Positions 17,542 to 25,687 of a stretch of DNA of 55,767 bases are shown piece by piece. The DNA is taken from the NCBI RefSeq assembly GCF_001262635.1, contig NZ_JXYH01000026.1, positions 1 to 55,767 on the forward strand. Direction: 5' to 3'. This DNA comes from Aestuariivita boseongensis (GTDB taxonomy: Bacteria > Pseudomonadota > Alphaproteobacteria > Rhodobacterales > Rhodobacteraceae). Every line of letters starts with the position of its first letter. The stretch's first letter is position 1. The position numbers and the translations under genes were made by a program. Below the pieces are notes generated by a model. That model was not told the origin of the DNA. It did not search any database and worked only from the letters and a program-made list of their open reading frames with translations.

Positions 17542-18177
17542 ATGACAACCAGTGCCGTGTTTTGGGATCGCATCGCCGACAAGTATTCCCGCCAGCCCGT
17601 CAAGAACCAGACGGCCTATGAACAAACCCTCGACGCCACGCGCGCGCACCTGGGGCCCTCCGATCATGTGCTCGAGCTTGGCTGCGGTACTGGGTCAACC
17701 GCCCTGACGCTGGCCGGGGATGTGGCGCGGATCACCGCGTCGGATATCTCTCCGCGTATGATCGCCATTGCTGAACGCAAGCGGGCCGAGGCTGGGGTCG
17801 ACAATGTCGAATTCATGCCTGCCGAGGTGGGGGAGCAGGTTCTGAACTGGCAAAGCTATGATGCGGTTCTTGCTTTCAACCTGCTGCATCTGGTGCCGGA
17901 TCTGGACCGTACCCTGTCCGATATCCATGCGCAGCTGCGCCCTGGCGGGACCTTCATCTCGAAATCCGCCTGCTTGGGTGAGATGTCGTTCCTGATCAAA
18001 GGCTTGGTCCGTGGCATGCAGTGCTTTGGCCGCGCGCCGCAGGTGCTTTACTTCAACACGAAAGAACTGGAAGACGCGATGCGCTGGGCCGGGTTCGAGG
18101 TGCTTTCGTCACGGACCTTCGACAAAGCGCCCACCGCCCGTTTCATCGTGGCACGCAAACCGCTGGCCGGAAAATGA
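17542..18177 (+). CDS. Class I SAM-dependent methyltransferase
   Basis: Rossmann-fold methyltransferase: SAM-binding motif I VLELGCGTGSTAL, acidic loop ASDISPRMI, post-motif LAFNLLHLVPD and LRPGGTFISK. The substrate is unknown; the closest general type is the small ubiE/BioC-like group. I prefer ATG 17542 (MTTSAVFWDRIADKY, 211 residues), where similarity-like sequence begins. ATG 17485 adds 19 basic residues of unlikely composition, and neither has a strong ribosome site. The stop codon TGA (18175-18177) lies inside the first of four palindromes. Confidence 0.83.
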   Translation: MTTSAVFWDRIADKYSRQPVKNQTAYEQTLDATRAHLGPSDHVLELGCGTGSTALTLAGDVARITASDISPRMIAIAERKRAEAGVDNVEFMPAEVGEQVLNWQSYDAVLAFNLLHLVPDLDRTLSDIHAQLRPGGTFISKSACLGEMSFLIKGLVRGMQCFGRAPQVLYFNTKELEDAMRWAGFEVLSSRTFDKAPTARFIVARKPLAGK

Positions 18178-18275
18178 CGCATTTTCCGGCAGGACGCTGA
18201 CGCAGCGTCCTGAGGCCAGACATCCGTGCCAAGGAATTTGCGTCAAATCCCCGGCGGTTTCTGCGTCAGAAATCG
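18166..18275. repeat. Cluster of four palindromes centred on TGACGCA/TGCGTCA
   Basis: Four inverted repeats lie in 110 bp between the methyltransferase gene and serB. P1: arms GCCGGAAAA / TTTTCCGGC around TGACGCA (18175-18181). P2: AGGACGC / GCGTCCT around TGACGCA (18198-18204). P3: imperfect arms around TGCGTCA (18239-18245). P4: about 7 bp with one wobble around TGCGTCA (18262-18268). The first two heptamers are in one orientation and the last two in the other, so the whole array is itself roughly inverted. This is structured repeat DNA rather than a single terminator. Confidence 0.8.
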
Positions 18276-18280
18276 GCCAC

Positions 18281-19156
18281 TCACAAAACAAACTCATCCC
18301 GGGCATAACCCTGGATATACAGCAGCGCGGTGAGGTCTCCGAAATTGATGCGGATATCGCACTGGGCCGCGACAGCGGGCTTGGCATGCAGCGCCACGCC
18401 TGCGCCCGCCCGGCTGAGCATCCCCAGATCGTTGGCGCCATCCCCAACGGCCAACACCTGGTCTTCCCCGATGCTCAGCCGGGCGGTAATCTCTTCCAGA
18501 GCGGCGACTTTCGCCTCTTTCCCCAGAATCGGGCGACCCACATCGCCGGTCAGTACACCGCCATCCGCCAAAAGCGTATTGGCGCGGTTCTCGTCAAATC
18601 CCAGCCGCGCCGCGATCTCCGAGGTGAAGGACGTAAATCCACCTGACACCAGCGCCGCATAGGCGCCATTCGCCCGCATCGTGGCAACCAGCTCCGGCCC
18701 GCCCGGCATCAACGTGATCCGGTTTGCCAGAACGCTTTGGATCACCGTCTCGGGCAGGCCCTTCAGAAGACCCACGCGTTCGGTCAGCGCCCCTTCGAAA
18801 TCCAGCTCTCCGTTCATGGCCCGCGCAGTGATGTCCTTGACGCGGTCACCGACACCGGCTTCCTCGGCCAGTTCGTCGATGCATTCCTGCTGGATCATGG
18901 TGCTGTCCATATCGGCCAGCAGCATCTGCTTTTTCCGGCTGTCAGCGGGTTGCACCACCAGATCCACCCCCATCTTCTGCAGATCCTCCCACACGTCCCA
19001 GCGGTTGCCCGGCACCTGCGGAACCGGAAACTCCGCCGCCTCGTCCGGAGCAAGCCAGACCGCATCGCCGCCACCCCACGCGTTGCGCAGCGAGTCGATC
19101 AGCGCGGGATCAAGGGCATTCGATTTTGGGGCGGCAAGTACTGTGACGGTAAACAT
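18281..19156 (-). CDS. serB: Phosphoserine phosphatase
   Basis: HAD-superfamily phosphatase for the last step of serine synthesis, O-phosphoserine to serine. The nucleophile motif LADMDSTMIQQECIDELA matches the SerB signature (DxDST), followed by LVSGGFTSFT (motif II) and AVGDGANDLGML (motif III/IV). The N-terminal 80 residues form the usual accessory domain. Length 291 is typical. It is divergent from serC, about 750 bp away, with a small secreted protein between, so the serine-pathway genes are clustered but not in one operon. Confidence 0.95.
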   Translation of the reverse strand: MFTVTVLAAPKSNALDPALIDSLRNAWGGGDAVWLAPDEAAEFPVPQVPGNRWDVWEDLQKMGVDLVVQPADSRKKQMLLADMDSTMIQQECIDELAEEAGVGDRVKDITARAMNGELDFEGALTERVGLLKGLPETVIQSVLANRITLMPGGPELVATMRANGAYAALVSGGFTSFTSEIAARLGFDENRANTLLADGGVLTGDVGRPILGKEAKVAALEEITARLSIGEDQVLAVGDGANDLGMLSRAGAGVALHAKPAVAAQCDIRINFGDLTALLYIQGYARDEFVL

Positions 19157-19230
19157 GAGACCTCGGGAGCAGTTTGCGCCCCCTTAAGCCAGCAAGACCT
19201 GCATTACCAGACCCCGACCTGTACGGGCGT

Positions 19231-19692
19231 CTAACAGGCGTCCAGAAGTTGCACCCGCACTGCGCCGTTCGGCCAGTCGATGCCCGGCGTGCTGAGTATC
19301 AAAAGGTCCTTACGGATCGTCTGATACTTCTGGGGCGTCATCACCCCGACCTGGATCATCGTCTGTTTCGCCCAGCAATCCGCCTGGCGCTCACCACCCG
19401 GACCGTAAGCACCCAGGGCATGACCCAACGCGTGATGGGCGCATTCGTGGTAATAGAAGAATTCCTGCGTCGCAGCCGGTCGAGGCATCAGAATGCTTGG
19501 ATTCCACAGCACGATCGGTTGGCCATTGGGTGACGTCCGCGCAACCGCGATATCGGGAATGGACGGGTCCGGGTAATAGTGCACCTGGACATTCTGGATG
19601 TTGTAGCAGGCGGGATAAACGGTCTGGGCTGTGCTGGGCGTGGCATGCAGGGCAATGGCAATCCCCAGAAGCACGGAAAGGCGAAAAAGCAT
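19231..19692 (-). CDS. Small secreted protein with HExxH zinc-peptidase-like motif
   Basis: A 153-residue exported protein. Signal peptide MLFRLSVLLGIAIALHATPS then TAQ, with cleavage likely after Ala. The mature chain has a zinc-metallopeptidase-like helix FFYYHECAHHALGHALG (HExxH) and a downstream GGERQADCWAKQT, where the E or D could be the third ligand, as in M48-like minimal peptidases. Four Cys in the mature chain suggest disulfides. No substrate or family name can be assigned. It lies on the strand of serB, 74 bp upstream. A perfect inverted repeat abuts its Shine-Dalgarno sequence. Confidence 0.72.
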   Translation of the reverse strand: MLFRLSVLLGIAIALHATPSTAQTVYPACYNIQNVQVHYYPDPSIPDIAVARTSPNGQPIVLWNPSILMPRPAATQEFFYYHECAHHALGHALGAYGPGGERQADCWAKQTMIQVGVMTPQKYQTIRKDLLILSTPGIDWPNGAVRVQLLDAC

Positions 19693-19700
19693 CGAATGAA

Positions 19701-19727
19701 CTCCTTTAGGTTGTAATCACACCTAAA
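19701..19727 (-). promoter_or_regulatory. 5'-leader hairpin next to the ribosome site of the HExxH gene
   Basis: On the minus strand TTTAGGT (19727-19721), a 9-nt loop, and ACCTAAA (19711-19705) form a perfect 7-bp stem, directly followed by GGAG and, eight bases later, the ATG at 19692. The AAAGGAG ribosome site is therefore partly inside the stem. This could control translation or be a protein site. Confidence 0.45.
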
Positions 19728-19852
19728 CCTCAGCCGAAAATGCCGGCATGTCAAAAGTTTCCGATCATAAACCCATGTGTCGGTTTTGCACGGTAAACCG
19801 GCGCAAACCCTGCATCTTTTGTCTTGCGCGCCGCGCGGCATGCACGTAATCC

Positions 19853-19907
19853 GATCTGTGGGACACCCCTCCCCAACGAGGGGCGCTTATCTGGAAGGGT
19901 AGCATTG
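19853..19907 (+). promoter_or_regulatory. Possible serC leader structure
   Basis: Upstream of serC, CCCCT (19866-19870) and AGGGG (19879-19883) form a small hairpin. The alternative pairing ACCCCTCC with the ribosome-site region GGAAGGGT is also possible, with one mismatch. An alphaproteobacterial 'serC' leader motif upstream of serC-serA is known (described by comparative genomics), with its last stem covering the ribosome site. Whether this sequence matches that model needs a covariance search, so it is offered tentatively. Confidence 0.35.
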
Positions 19908-21062
19908 ATGGCTATTGATCAACCGGCAACGCGGCCGGCAAATCCGCGTTTTTCCTCTGGCCCCTGCGCCAAACCCCCCACTTTTACACTGGATTCGCTT
20001 GCTGACGCCGCTCTGGGCCGGTCGCACCGCGCTGCCATCGGCAAGGCCAAGCTGAAAGCCGCAATCGAAGAAACGCGCGAGATCCTGGGCGTACCGGCAG
20101 ATTACAGGATCGGCATCGTACCCGCGTCTGACACCGGCGCGTTCGAAATGGCGATGTGGAACCTTCTGGGCGACCGCGGCGTCGAAATGCTCGCCTGGGA
20201 AAGCTTCGGCGCGGGCTGGGTAACAGACTGCATCAAACAGCTGAAACTCGATGCCGAGGTCAAAACCGCCGAGTATGGCGAGATCGTCGATCTTGCCACC
20301 GTCGACTGGGCGAAAGACGTCTGCTTCACCTGGAACGGCACCACCTCTGGCGTGCGCGTTCCGAATGGCGATGCAATCCCGGCTGATCGCGAGGGGCTGA
20401 CGCTCTGCGACGCGACCTCTGCCGCCTTCGCTATGGACCTGCCCTGGGACAAGCTGGATGTGACCACCTTCTCCTGGCAAAAAGTGCTGGGCGGTGAAGC
20501 GGCCCATGGAATGCTGATACTGTCGCCCCGCGCGGTGGAGCGTCTTGAGACCTACACCCCCGCATGGCCCCTGCCGAAGATCTTCCGTCTGACCAAGGGC
20601 GGTAAGCTGATCGAAGGCGTCTTCGTGGGTGAAACCATCAACACGCCGTCCATGCTGGCAGTGGAGGATTACCTGCAGTGTCTGGCCTGGGCGCGCTCGG
20701 TCGGGGGGCTCAAGGGCCTCATCGCCCGTGCCGATGCCAACGCACAAGCGATCTGGGATTTCTGCGCCACGCGCGACTGGATCGACAATCTGGCCGTTGA
20801 CGCGGCCACGCGGTCGAATACCTCGGTCTGCCTGAAATTCACCGATTCCCGCATCACGGATGGGGCGGCTTTCGCCAAGGCCGTGGCCAAACGTCTGGGC
20901 GATGAAAACGTGGCCCTCGATATCGGCGCCTATCGCGACGCCCCTCCGGGCCTGCGGATCTGGTGTGGCGGCACTGTTGAAACCTCGGATATCGAGGCGA
21001 TGCTGCCCTGGCTCGAATACGCGTTCGAGGCTGAAATCGCCGCGCAGTCCCAAGCCGCATGA
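19908..21062 (+). CDS. serC: Phosphoserine aminotransferase
   Basis: PLP-dependent aminotransferase converting 3-phosphohydroxypyruvate and glutamate to phosphoserine and 2-oxoglutarate. The 384-residue product begins [27 protein letters not shown] lies about 10 bases upstream of ATG 19908, and the open frame upstream to 19824 is leader, not protein. The PLP Lys is in [15 protein letters not shown], and [11 protein letters not shown] precedes it. This is the alphaproteobacterial SerC type. Immediately followed by a repeat pair and serA. Confidence 0.95.
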   Translation: MAIDQPATRPANPRFSSGPCAKPPTFTLDSLADAALGRSHRAAIGKAKLKAAIEETREILGVPADYRIGIVPASDTGAFEMAMWNLLGDRGVEMLAWESFGAGWVTDCIKQLKLDAEVKTAEYGEIVDLATVDWAKDVCFTWNGTTSGVRVPNGDAIPADREGLTLCDATSAAFAMDLPWDKLDVTTFSWQKVLGGEAAHGMLILSPRAVERLETYTPAWPLPKIFRLTKGGKLIEGVFVGETINTPSMLAVEDYLQCLAWARSVGGLKGLIARADANAQAIWDFCATRDWIDNLAVDAATRSNTSVCLKFTDSRITDGAAFAKAVAKRLGDENVALDIGAYRDAPPGLRIWCGGTVETSDIEAMLPWLEYAFEAEIAAQSQAA

Positions 21063-21067
21063 CAGAT

Positions 21068-21121
21068 GCCGGGGTGAAGCCCGGCCTACCCCACATCCTG
21101 TAGGCCGGGCTTCAGCCCGGC
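21068..21121. repeat. Complete inverted pair of palindromic repeat modules
   Basis: Two 22-nt units in inverted orientation, 21068-21089 and 21100-21121, pair with one mismatch across a 10-nt loop. Each unit is itself a near palindrome (GGCCGGGCTTCAGCCCGGC core). It fills most of the 84-bp serC-serA gap. Readthrough must occur if serC and serA share a promoter, so it may act on mRNA stability or differential expression rather than full termination. Confidence 0.8.
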
Positions 21122-21146
21122 ACCCGCTCTCAAAAGGACCAAAACC

Positions 21147-22742
21147 ATGGCCCCAAAAGTACTCGTCTCCGACAAGCTCTCGGAAACCGCTGTTCAAATC
21201 TTCCGCGATCGTGGCATCGACGTGGATTTCCAACCCGACCTAGGCAAGGACAAGGACAAACTCCTTGAAGTCATCGGCCAGTATGACGGCCTCGCCATCC
21301 GCTCGGCCACCAAGGTCACCGACAAGATCCTGGCCGCCGCCGACAATCTGAAAGTCGTCGGCCGCGCCGGTATCGGCACCGACAATGTCGACAAGGACGC
21401 CGCATCGAAAAAGGGTGTGATCGTGATGAACACGCCCTTCGGCAACACCATCACCACCGCCGAACATGCCATCGCGATGATGTTCGCCGTGGCGCGCCAG
21501 ATCCCCGAAGCCTCCGCCTCCACCCATGCGGGCAAATGGGAGAAGTCGAAATTCATGGGGGTCGAACTGACCAACAAGACCCTCGGCGTCATAGGCGCGG
21601 GCAATATCGGCTCCATCGTCTGCGACCGCGCCCGTGGTCTGCGCATGAAGGTCATCGCCTATGATCCCTTCCTGAGCGAAGAAAAGGCCCAGAAAATGCA
21701 GGTGGAGAAAGTCGAACTCGAAGACCTGCTCAAACGCGCCGATTTCATCACGCTCCATGTGCCGCTGACCGACGCCACCCGCAACATCCTCTCCCGCGAG
21801 GCGCTGGAGAAAACCAAGAAAGGCGTGCGCATCATCAACTGCGCCCGTGGCGGTCTGGTGGACGAAGAAGCGCTGGCCGATCTGCTGAAATCCGGCCATG
21901 TCGCCGGTGCGGCTTTCGATGTGTTCAGCGTCGAACCGGCCACCGAAAACCCGCTTTTCGGTCTGCCCAACGTGGTCTGCACCCCTCACCTGGGCGCCGC
22001 GACGACCGAAGCACAGGAAAACGTCGCCCTGCAAGTGGCCGAGCAGATGTCGAACTACCTGCTGACAGGCGCGGTGGAAAACGCGCTCAACATGCCCTCT
22101 GTCACGGCGGAAGAAGCCAAGGTCATGGGCCCCTGGGTCAAGCTTGCGGGTCATCTGGGCAGCTTCATCGGCCAACTCACCGATGAGCCGATCAAGGCGA
22201 TCAACATCCTTTACGACGGCACCGTCGCCGAAATGAACCTCGAAGCGCTCAATTGCGCGGCCATCGCGGGCATCATGAAGCGCGTGAACCCGGATGTGAA
22301 CATGGTCTCCGCCCCGGTGATCGCCAAAGACAAGGGCATCAAGATCTCGACCACCAATCAGGACAAATCGGGTGCCTTCGACGGGTACATCAAGATGACG
22401 GTGGTGACGACGAAACGCGAACGCTCCATCGCGGGCACGGTGTTCTCGGACGGCAAGCCACGCTTCATCCAGATCAAGGGCATCAACATCGATGCCGAGA
22501 TCGGCGCGCATATGCTTTACACGACGAACGAAGACGTGCCTGGCATCATCGGCCTTTTGGGGAACACCATGGGCAAGAACGGCGTCAATATCGCCAACTT
22601 TACCCTTGGCCGGAACGAAGTCGGCGGGGAGGCGATTGCCCTTCTCTATGTCGACAACGCCATTCCGCAGGACGTGCTGAAGACGCTGGAAGGCACCGGC
22701 ATGTTCCGGCAGGTCGCGCCGCTGGAGTTCGACGTGGCTTAA
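21147..22742 (+). CDS. serA: D-3-phosphoglycerate dehydrogenase
   Basis: Oxidises 3-phosphoglycerate to 3-phosphohydroxypyruvate with NAD+, the first committed serine step. The 531-residue long form has an NAD-binding domain with GVIGAGNIGSIVCDRA, catalytic Arg/Glu/His motifs (NCARGGLVDEEAL, CTPHLGAATTEAQENVA), an intervening allosteric-substrate-binding domain, and a C-terminal ACT domain (MLYTTNEDVPGIIGLLGNTM). The length matches long bacterial SerA with ACT regulation by serine. An inverted repeat follows the stop. Confidence 0.97.
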   Translation: MAPKVLVSDKLSETAVQIFRDRGIDVDFQPDLGKDKDKLLEVIGQYDGLAIRSATKVTDKILAAADNLKVVGRAGIGTDNVDKDAASKKGVIVMNTPFGNTITTAEHAIAMMFAVARQIPEASASTHAGKWEKSKFMGVELTNKTLGVIGAGNIGSIVCDRARGLRMKVIAYDPFLSEEKAQKMQVEKVELEDLLKRADFITLHVPLTDATRNILSREALEKTKKGVRIINCARGGLVDEEALADLLKSGHVAGAAFDVFSVEPATENPLFGLPNVVCTPHLGAATTEAQENVALQVAEQMSNYLLTGAVENALNMPSVTAEEAKVMGPWVKLAGHLGSFIGQLTDEPIKAINILYDGTVAEMNLEALNCAAIAGIMKRVNPDVNMVSAPVIAKDKGIKISTTNQDKSGAFDGYIKMTVVTTKRERSIAGTVFSDGKPRFIQIKGINIDAEIGAHMLYTTNEDVPGIIGLLGNTMGKNGVNIANFTLGRNEVGGEAIALLYVDNAIPQDVLKTLEGTGMFRQVAPLEFDVA

Positions 22743-22756
22743 CTCGCTTCAAAACT

Positions 22757-22793
22757 GCCCCAGGCGCTGTGGAGATCACCCGGTGCCTGGGGC
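22757..22793 (+). terminator. Inverted repeat after serA, possible terminator
   Basis: GCCCCAGGC (22757-22765) and GCCTGGGGC (22785-22793) are perfect 9-bp arms with a 19-nt loop, 15 bp after the serA stop. There is no U-run, so termination would be inefficient or factor-dependent. Confidence 0.45.
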
Positions 22794-23035
22794 GCGGCAT
22801 GCCGCCTGCTGCATTGCCGAAGACAGGCGCGCCAAAGCCTTTGCCAATCCTCCCCATCTGACAATCAACCCCATCCTCGCCTGATTTTTGATCAGGGCGG
22901 CTTCCTATTGCCTAATCCGCAGGCAGCACTATACCGCAATGCATTGGAAGGGGCCCGCGCGCTGGCGTATCGGTTCCTTCGGGACAACAAGGTGTTCGGC
23001 TGAACGAAACACCACCAACAGGAGGATGCTGCCCC
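22794..23035 (+). other. Non-coding stretch before the ABC importer
   Basis: About 240 bp without a convincing gene. It contains a small inverted repeat CCTGAT-N5-ATCAGG (22880-22896) and, near its end, the AGGAGG ribosome site for the substrate-binding protein. I looked for thiamine-type or other riboswitch sequence and saw no conserved core. Promoter of the importer is expected here but no hexamers stand out. Confidence 0.4.
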
Positions 23036-24037
23036 ATGTTTCATCGCGCTCTTGCTGTCGCCGCCGGGCTTTTCGCCGGAACGGTCGCCAGCGCTCAGAC
23101 CGAAGTGCCCTTTGCGCTCGACTGGAAATTCGAAGGCCCCTCGGCCGCCTATTTCGCCGCCATCGACAACGGCCATTTCGCCGCCGAAGGCCTGTCAGTC
23201 ACGATCGAGGCCGGATCCGGTTCTGTCCAGACGATCCCAAAGATCGCAACCGGCGCCTTCCCCATCGGCTTTGGCGATATCAACTCGGTCATCAAGTTTC
23301 TCGACCAGAACCCGGGCGCGCCTGTCACGGCCGTGATGATGGTCTATGACAAGCCGCCGTTCGCCATCGTCGGCCGCAAAAGCCAGGGTGTTTCCGAACC
23401 CAAGGATCTTGAAGGCAAGGTGCTTGGCGCACCGCCGCCTGATGGCGCATGGGCGCAATTCCCCGTCTTCGCCCGCGAAACCGGCATTGACCCTGACGCC
23501 GTGAAGATCGAACCGGTTGGCTTCCCCACCCGCGAACCGATGCTTGCCGAAGGCAATGTCGATGCGATCACCGGCTTTTCCTTCTCCTCCGTGGTCAACC
23601 TCAAGCGGCTTGGCGTGCCGGATGACGACATCTCGAACATCCTGATGGCTGACCATGGCTTGCAGCTTTATGGCAACGCAATCCTCGTGAATACCGATTG
23701 GGCCGCCGAAAACGGCGATACTGTGCGCGCCTTCCTGCGTGCGGTCGCGGCAGGCTGGCAGGACGTGATCAACGACCCCGCCGCCGGCATCACATCGCTG
23801 GTTGAACGTAACCCTGCCGCTGACAAGGCGCTGGAACAGGAACGCCTGCAAATGGCCATCGACCAGAACGTCCTGACCGATTACGTCAAGGCCAACGGAA
23901 TGGGCGGCATTGACGCGGCCCGGATGGAAAACGCCATCTCGCAGCTGGGCGAAACCTATGATTTCCAGAACACGCCCGATGCGTCGCTTTACTTCACCGA
24001 TACCTACCTTCCCGAAGGCGGCTTCACGCTGAACTAA
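23036..24037 (+). CDS. ABC transporter substrate-binding protein (NMT1/THI5-like, NitT/TauT type)
   Basis: A periplasmic binding protein of 333 residues with a signal peptide (MFHRALAVAAGLFAGTVASA, cleavage before QTE). The mature protein shows the NMT1/THI5-like pattern: FALDWKFEGPSAAYFAAIDNG in outline, GLSVTIEAGSGS, GAFPIGFGDINSVIKFL, and GAPPPDGAW. These proteins import aromatic or small organosulfur or pyrimidine-like compounds; the ligand here cannot be read from sequence. First gene of a three-gene importer with the ATPase and permease following; ribosome site AGGAGG is 9 bases before ATG. Confidence 0.9.
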   Translation: MFHRALAVAAGLFAGTVASAQTEVPFALDWKFEGPSAAYFAAIDNGHFAAEGLSVTIEAGSGSVQTIPKIATGAFPIGFGDINSVIKFLDQNPGAPVTAVMMVYDKPPFAIVGRKSQGVSEPKDLEGKVLGAPPPDGAWAQFPVFARETGIDPDAVKIEPVGFPTREPMLAEGNVDAITGFSFSSVVNLKRLGVPDDDISNILMADHGLQLYGNAILVNTDWAAENGDTVRAFLRAVAAGWQDVINDPAAGITSLVERNPAADKALEQERLQMAIDQNVLTDYVKANGMGGIDAARMENAISQLGETYDFQNTPDASLYFTDTYLPEGGFTLN

Positions 24038-24084
24038 AAGGACAAAGGCACGGGCTGGCCCACCGGCCCGCGCCACCGCTTTCC

Positions 24085-24885
24085 ATGACAGACTGGCTCA
24101 TCGACATTAAAGACGTCCATCACGCTTATGCGACGGACGCAGGGCCGCTTCCGGTCCTCAATGGCTTGAACGCCTCCGTCCCCGAGGGTGGCTTTGTCGC
24201 CGTCGTCGGCCCGTCTGGCTGCGGAAAATCGACCCTGACGCGCCTTATCGCCGGTCTGATGAAACCCGACACCGGAGAGGTCTGGCTGCACGGCGAACGC
24301 GTGAAATCCCCGCGTTCCACCGTCGGCATGGCCTTCCAGAACCCGGTCCTGCTGGAATGGCGCACGATCCTGAAGAACGTGATGCTCCCGCTTGAGATCG
24401 TGCCGACCAAGATGACAAAGGCGCAGCAGGAAGAGCGCGCGCGCCACCTCCTTGACCTCGTGGGCCTCAAGGGGTTCGAAGACAAACGCCCCTCAGAACT
24501 GTCCGGGGGCATGCGCCAGCGCGCCTCGCTCTGCCGTTCCCTCATTCACAAGCCCGAGGTTCTGATCCTCGATGAACCTTTCGGCGCGCTCGACGCCTTC
24601 ACCCGCGAAGATCTCTGGCAGACGATGCACGCGCTCAAGGCCGAAGAACCCTTTACCGGCGTGCTGATCACCCATGACCTGCGCGAGGCGATCTTCCTTG
24701 CCGATCAGGTGGTGGTTCTGTCCGGCCGCCCCGCGCGCACCCAGTACGTGATGGATATCCCGCGCGACGGCGCGCCAAAGATCGACGATCTTTACACAGC
24801 CGAGGCCGCCGACCGCCTGAACATCCTGCGCCACCAGATCGAAATCGCGCAAGGCCGCGCCCCGGCCGAGGACACAGTGGCATGA
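24085..24885 (+). CDS. ABC transporter ATP-binding protein (NitT/TauT type)
   Basis: Cytoplasmic ATPase of the importer, 266 residues. Walker A GPSGCGKST, Q-loop in VGMAFQNPVLLEWRT, ABC signature LSGGMRQRASLCRSL, Walker B VLILDEPFGALD, and switch His ITHDLREA. The order matches SsuB/TauB-like proteins. It sits between the binding protein (47 bp away) and the permease, whose start overlaps its stop by four bases (ATGA), so the two should be co-translated. Confidence 0.94.
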   Translation: MTDWLIDIKDVHHAYATDAGPLPVLNGLNASVPEGGFVAVVGPSGCGKSTLTRLIAGLMKPDTGEVWLHGERVKSPRSTVGMAFQNPVLLEWRTILKNVMLPLEIVPTKMTKAQQEERARHLLDLVGLKGFEDKRPSELSGGMRQRASLCRSLIHKPEVLILDEPFGALDAFTREDLWQTMHALKAEEPFTGVLITHDLREAIFLADQVVVLSGRPARTQYVMDIPRDGAPKIDDLYTAEAADRLNILRHQIEIAQGRAPAEDTVA

Positions 24886-25634
24886 CACTCAAAAAGATCG
24901 CCGTGCCCTTGCTTGCCATGATCGTCTTCCTGATCCTGTGGGAGCTTCTGGTCTGGGCCAATGGCTGGCCAAACTACATCATGGCCTCCCCATCCGACCT
25001 GCCCGCGGCCTATGCCCGGTTCTGGGAGCTGTTCATCGTCATGGGCTGGCAAACCCTCTGGCGCACGGTCGTCGGGCTGCTGATCGCCATCGCCTTCGGT
25101 GTGGCTGTCGGCATGATCATGGGCTTCTCCCGCACCATGCGCGACGCGCTCTATCCGCTTCTGGTGGGGTTCAACGCCATTCCCAAGGCGACCGTGGTGC
25201 CCATCGTGGCGCTGCTCTTTGTGGGCGCGCATGACTTCAACACGATCCTGATCGCCTTCATGATCTCGTTCTTCCCCATTGCTGTCTCCGTCTCCATCGG
25301 CCTCTCGACGCTGGAACCCGAATACCGCGATATCCTGCGTTCGCTTGGCGCCAGCCAGGCCACCATCTTCTGGAAGATCGCCCTGCCAAAAACGCTGCCG
25401 GAATTCTTCGGCGCACTGAAAGTGTCGGTCACGCTGGCCTTCATCGGCACCAATCTGATGGAAATTGTCTCGCCCCACGGGCGCGGCCTTGGCGCGCTTT
25501 TCGACAGCGGCAAGACAAACTCCGACTACCCGCTGATGTTCGCCGTTCTCATCGCACTCGCCTTCCTGGGCATCGTCCTCTACTATGTGGTTGTCGCGCT
25601 GGAAAAGATCTTCGCAGGCTGGGCCGAACGTTAA
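24882..25634 (+). CDS. ABC transporter permease (NitT/TauT type)
   Basis: Inner-membrane permease, 250 residues with about six hydrophobic segments. The EAA-like coupling loop is in ILRSLGASQATIFWKIALPKTLPEF (split here by function: RSLGASQATIFWKIALP). The ATG overlaps the ATPase stop. With the two genes before it this forms a complete importer and needs no extra subunits. Confidence 0.93.
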   Translation: MTLKKIAVPLLAMIVFLILWELLVWANGWPNYIMASPSDLPAAYARFWELFIVMGWQTLWRTVVGLLIAIAFGVAVGMIMGFSRTMRDALYPLLVGFNAIPKATVVPIVALLFVGAHDFNTILIAFMISFFPIAVSVSIGLSTLEPEYRDILRSLGASQATIFWKIALPKTLPEFFGALKVSVTLAFIGTNLMEIVSPHGRGLGALFDSGKTNSDYPLMFAVLIALAFLGIVLYYVVVALEKIFAGWAER

Positions 25635-25687
25635 TCCAGGCGCTCCCTGCCGCTTCTGCCGGGCTACAGACAGTCAAGGACCCTCCC

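Noticed and set aside
22880-23035. Thiamine-type riboswitch before the NMT1/THI5-like importer
   Set aside because: The conserved CTGAGA and ACC-rich cores are not present; only a small inverted repeat was found.
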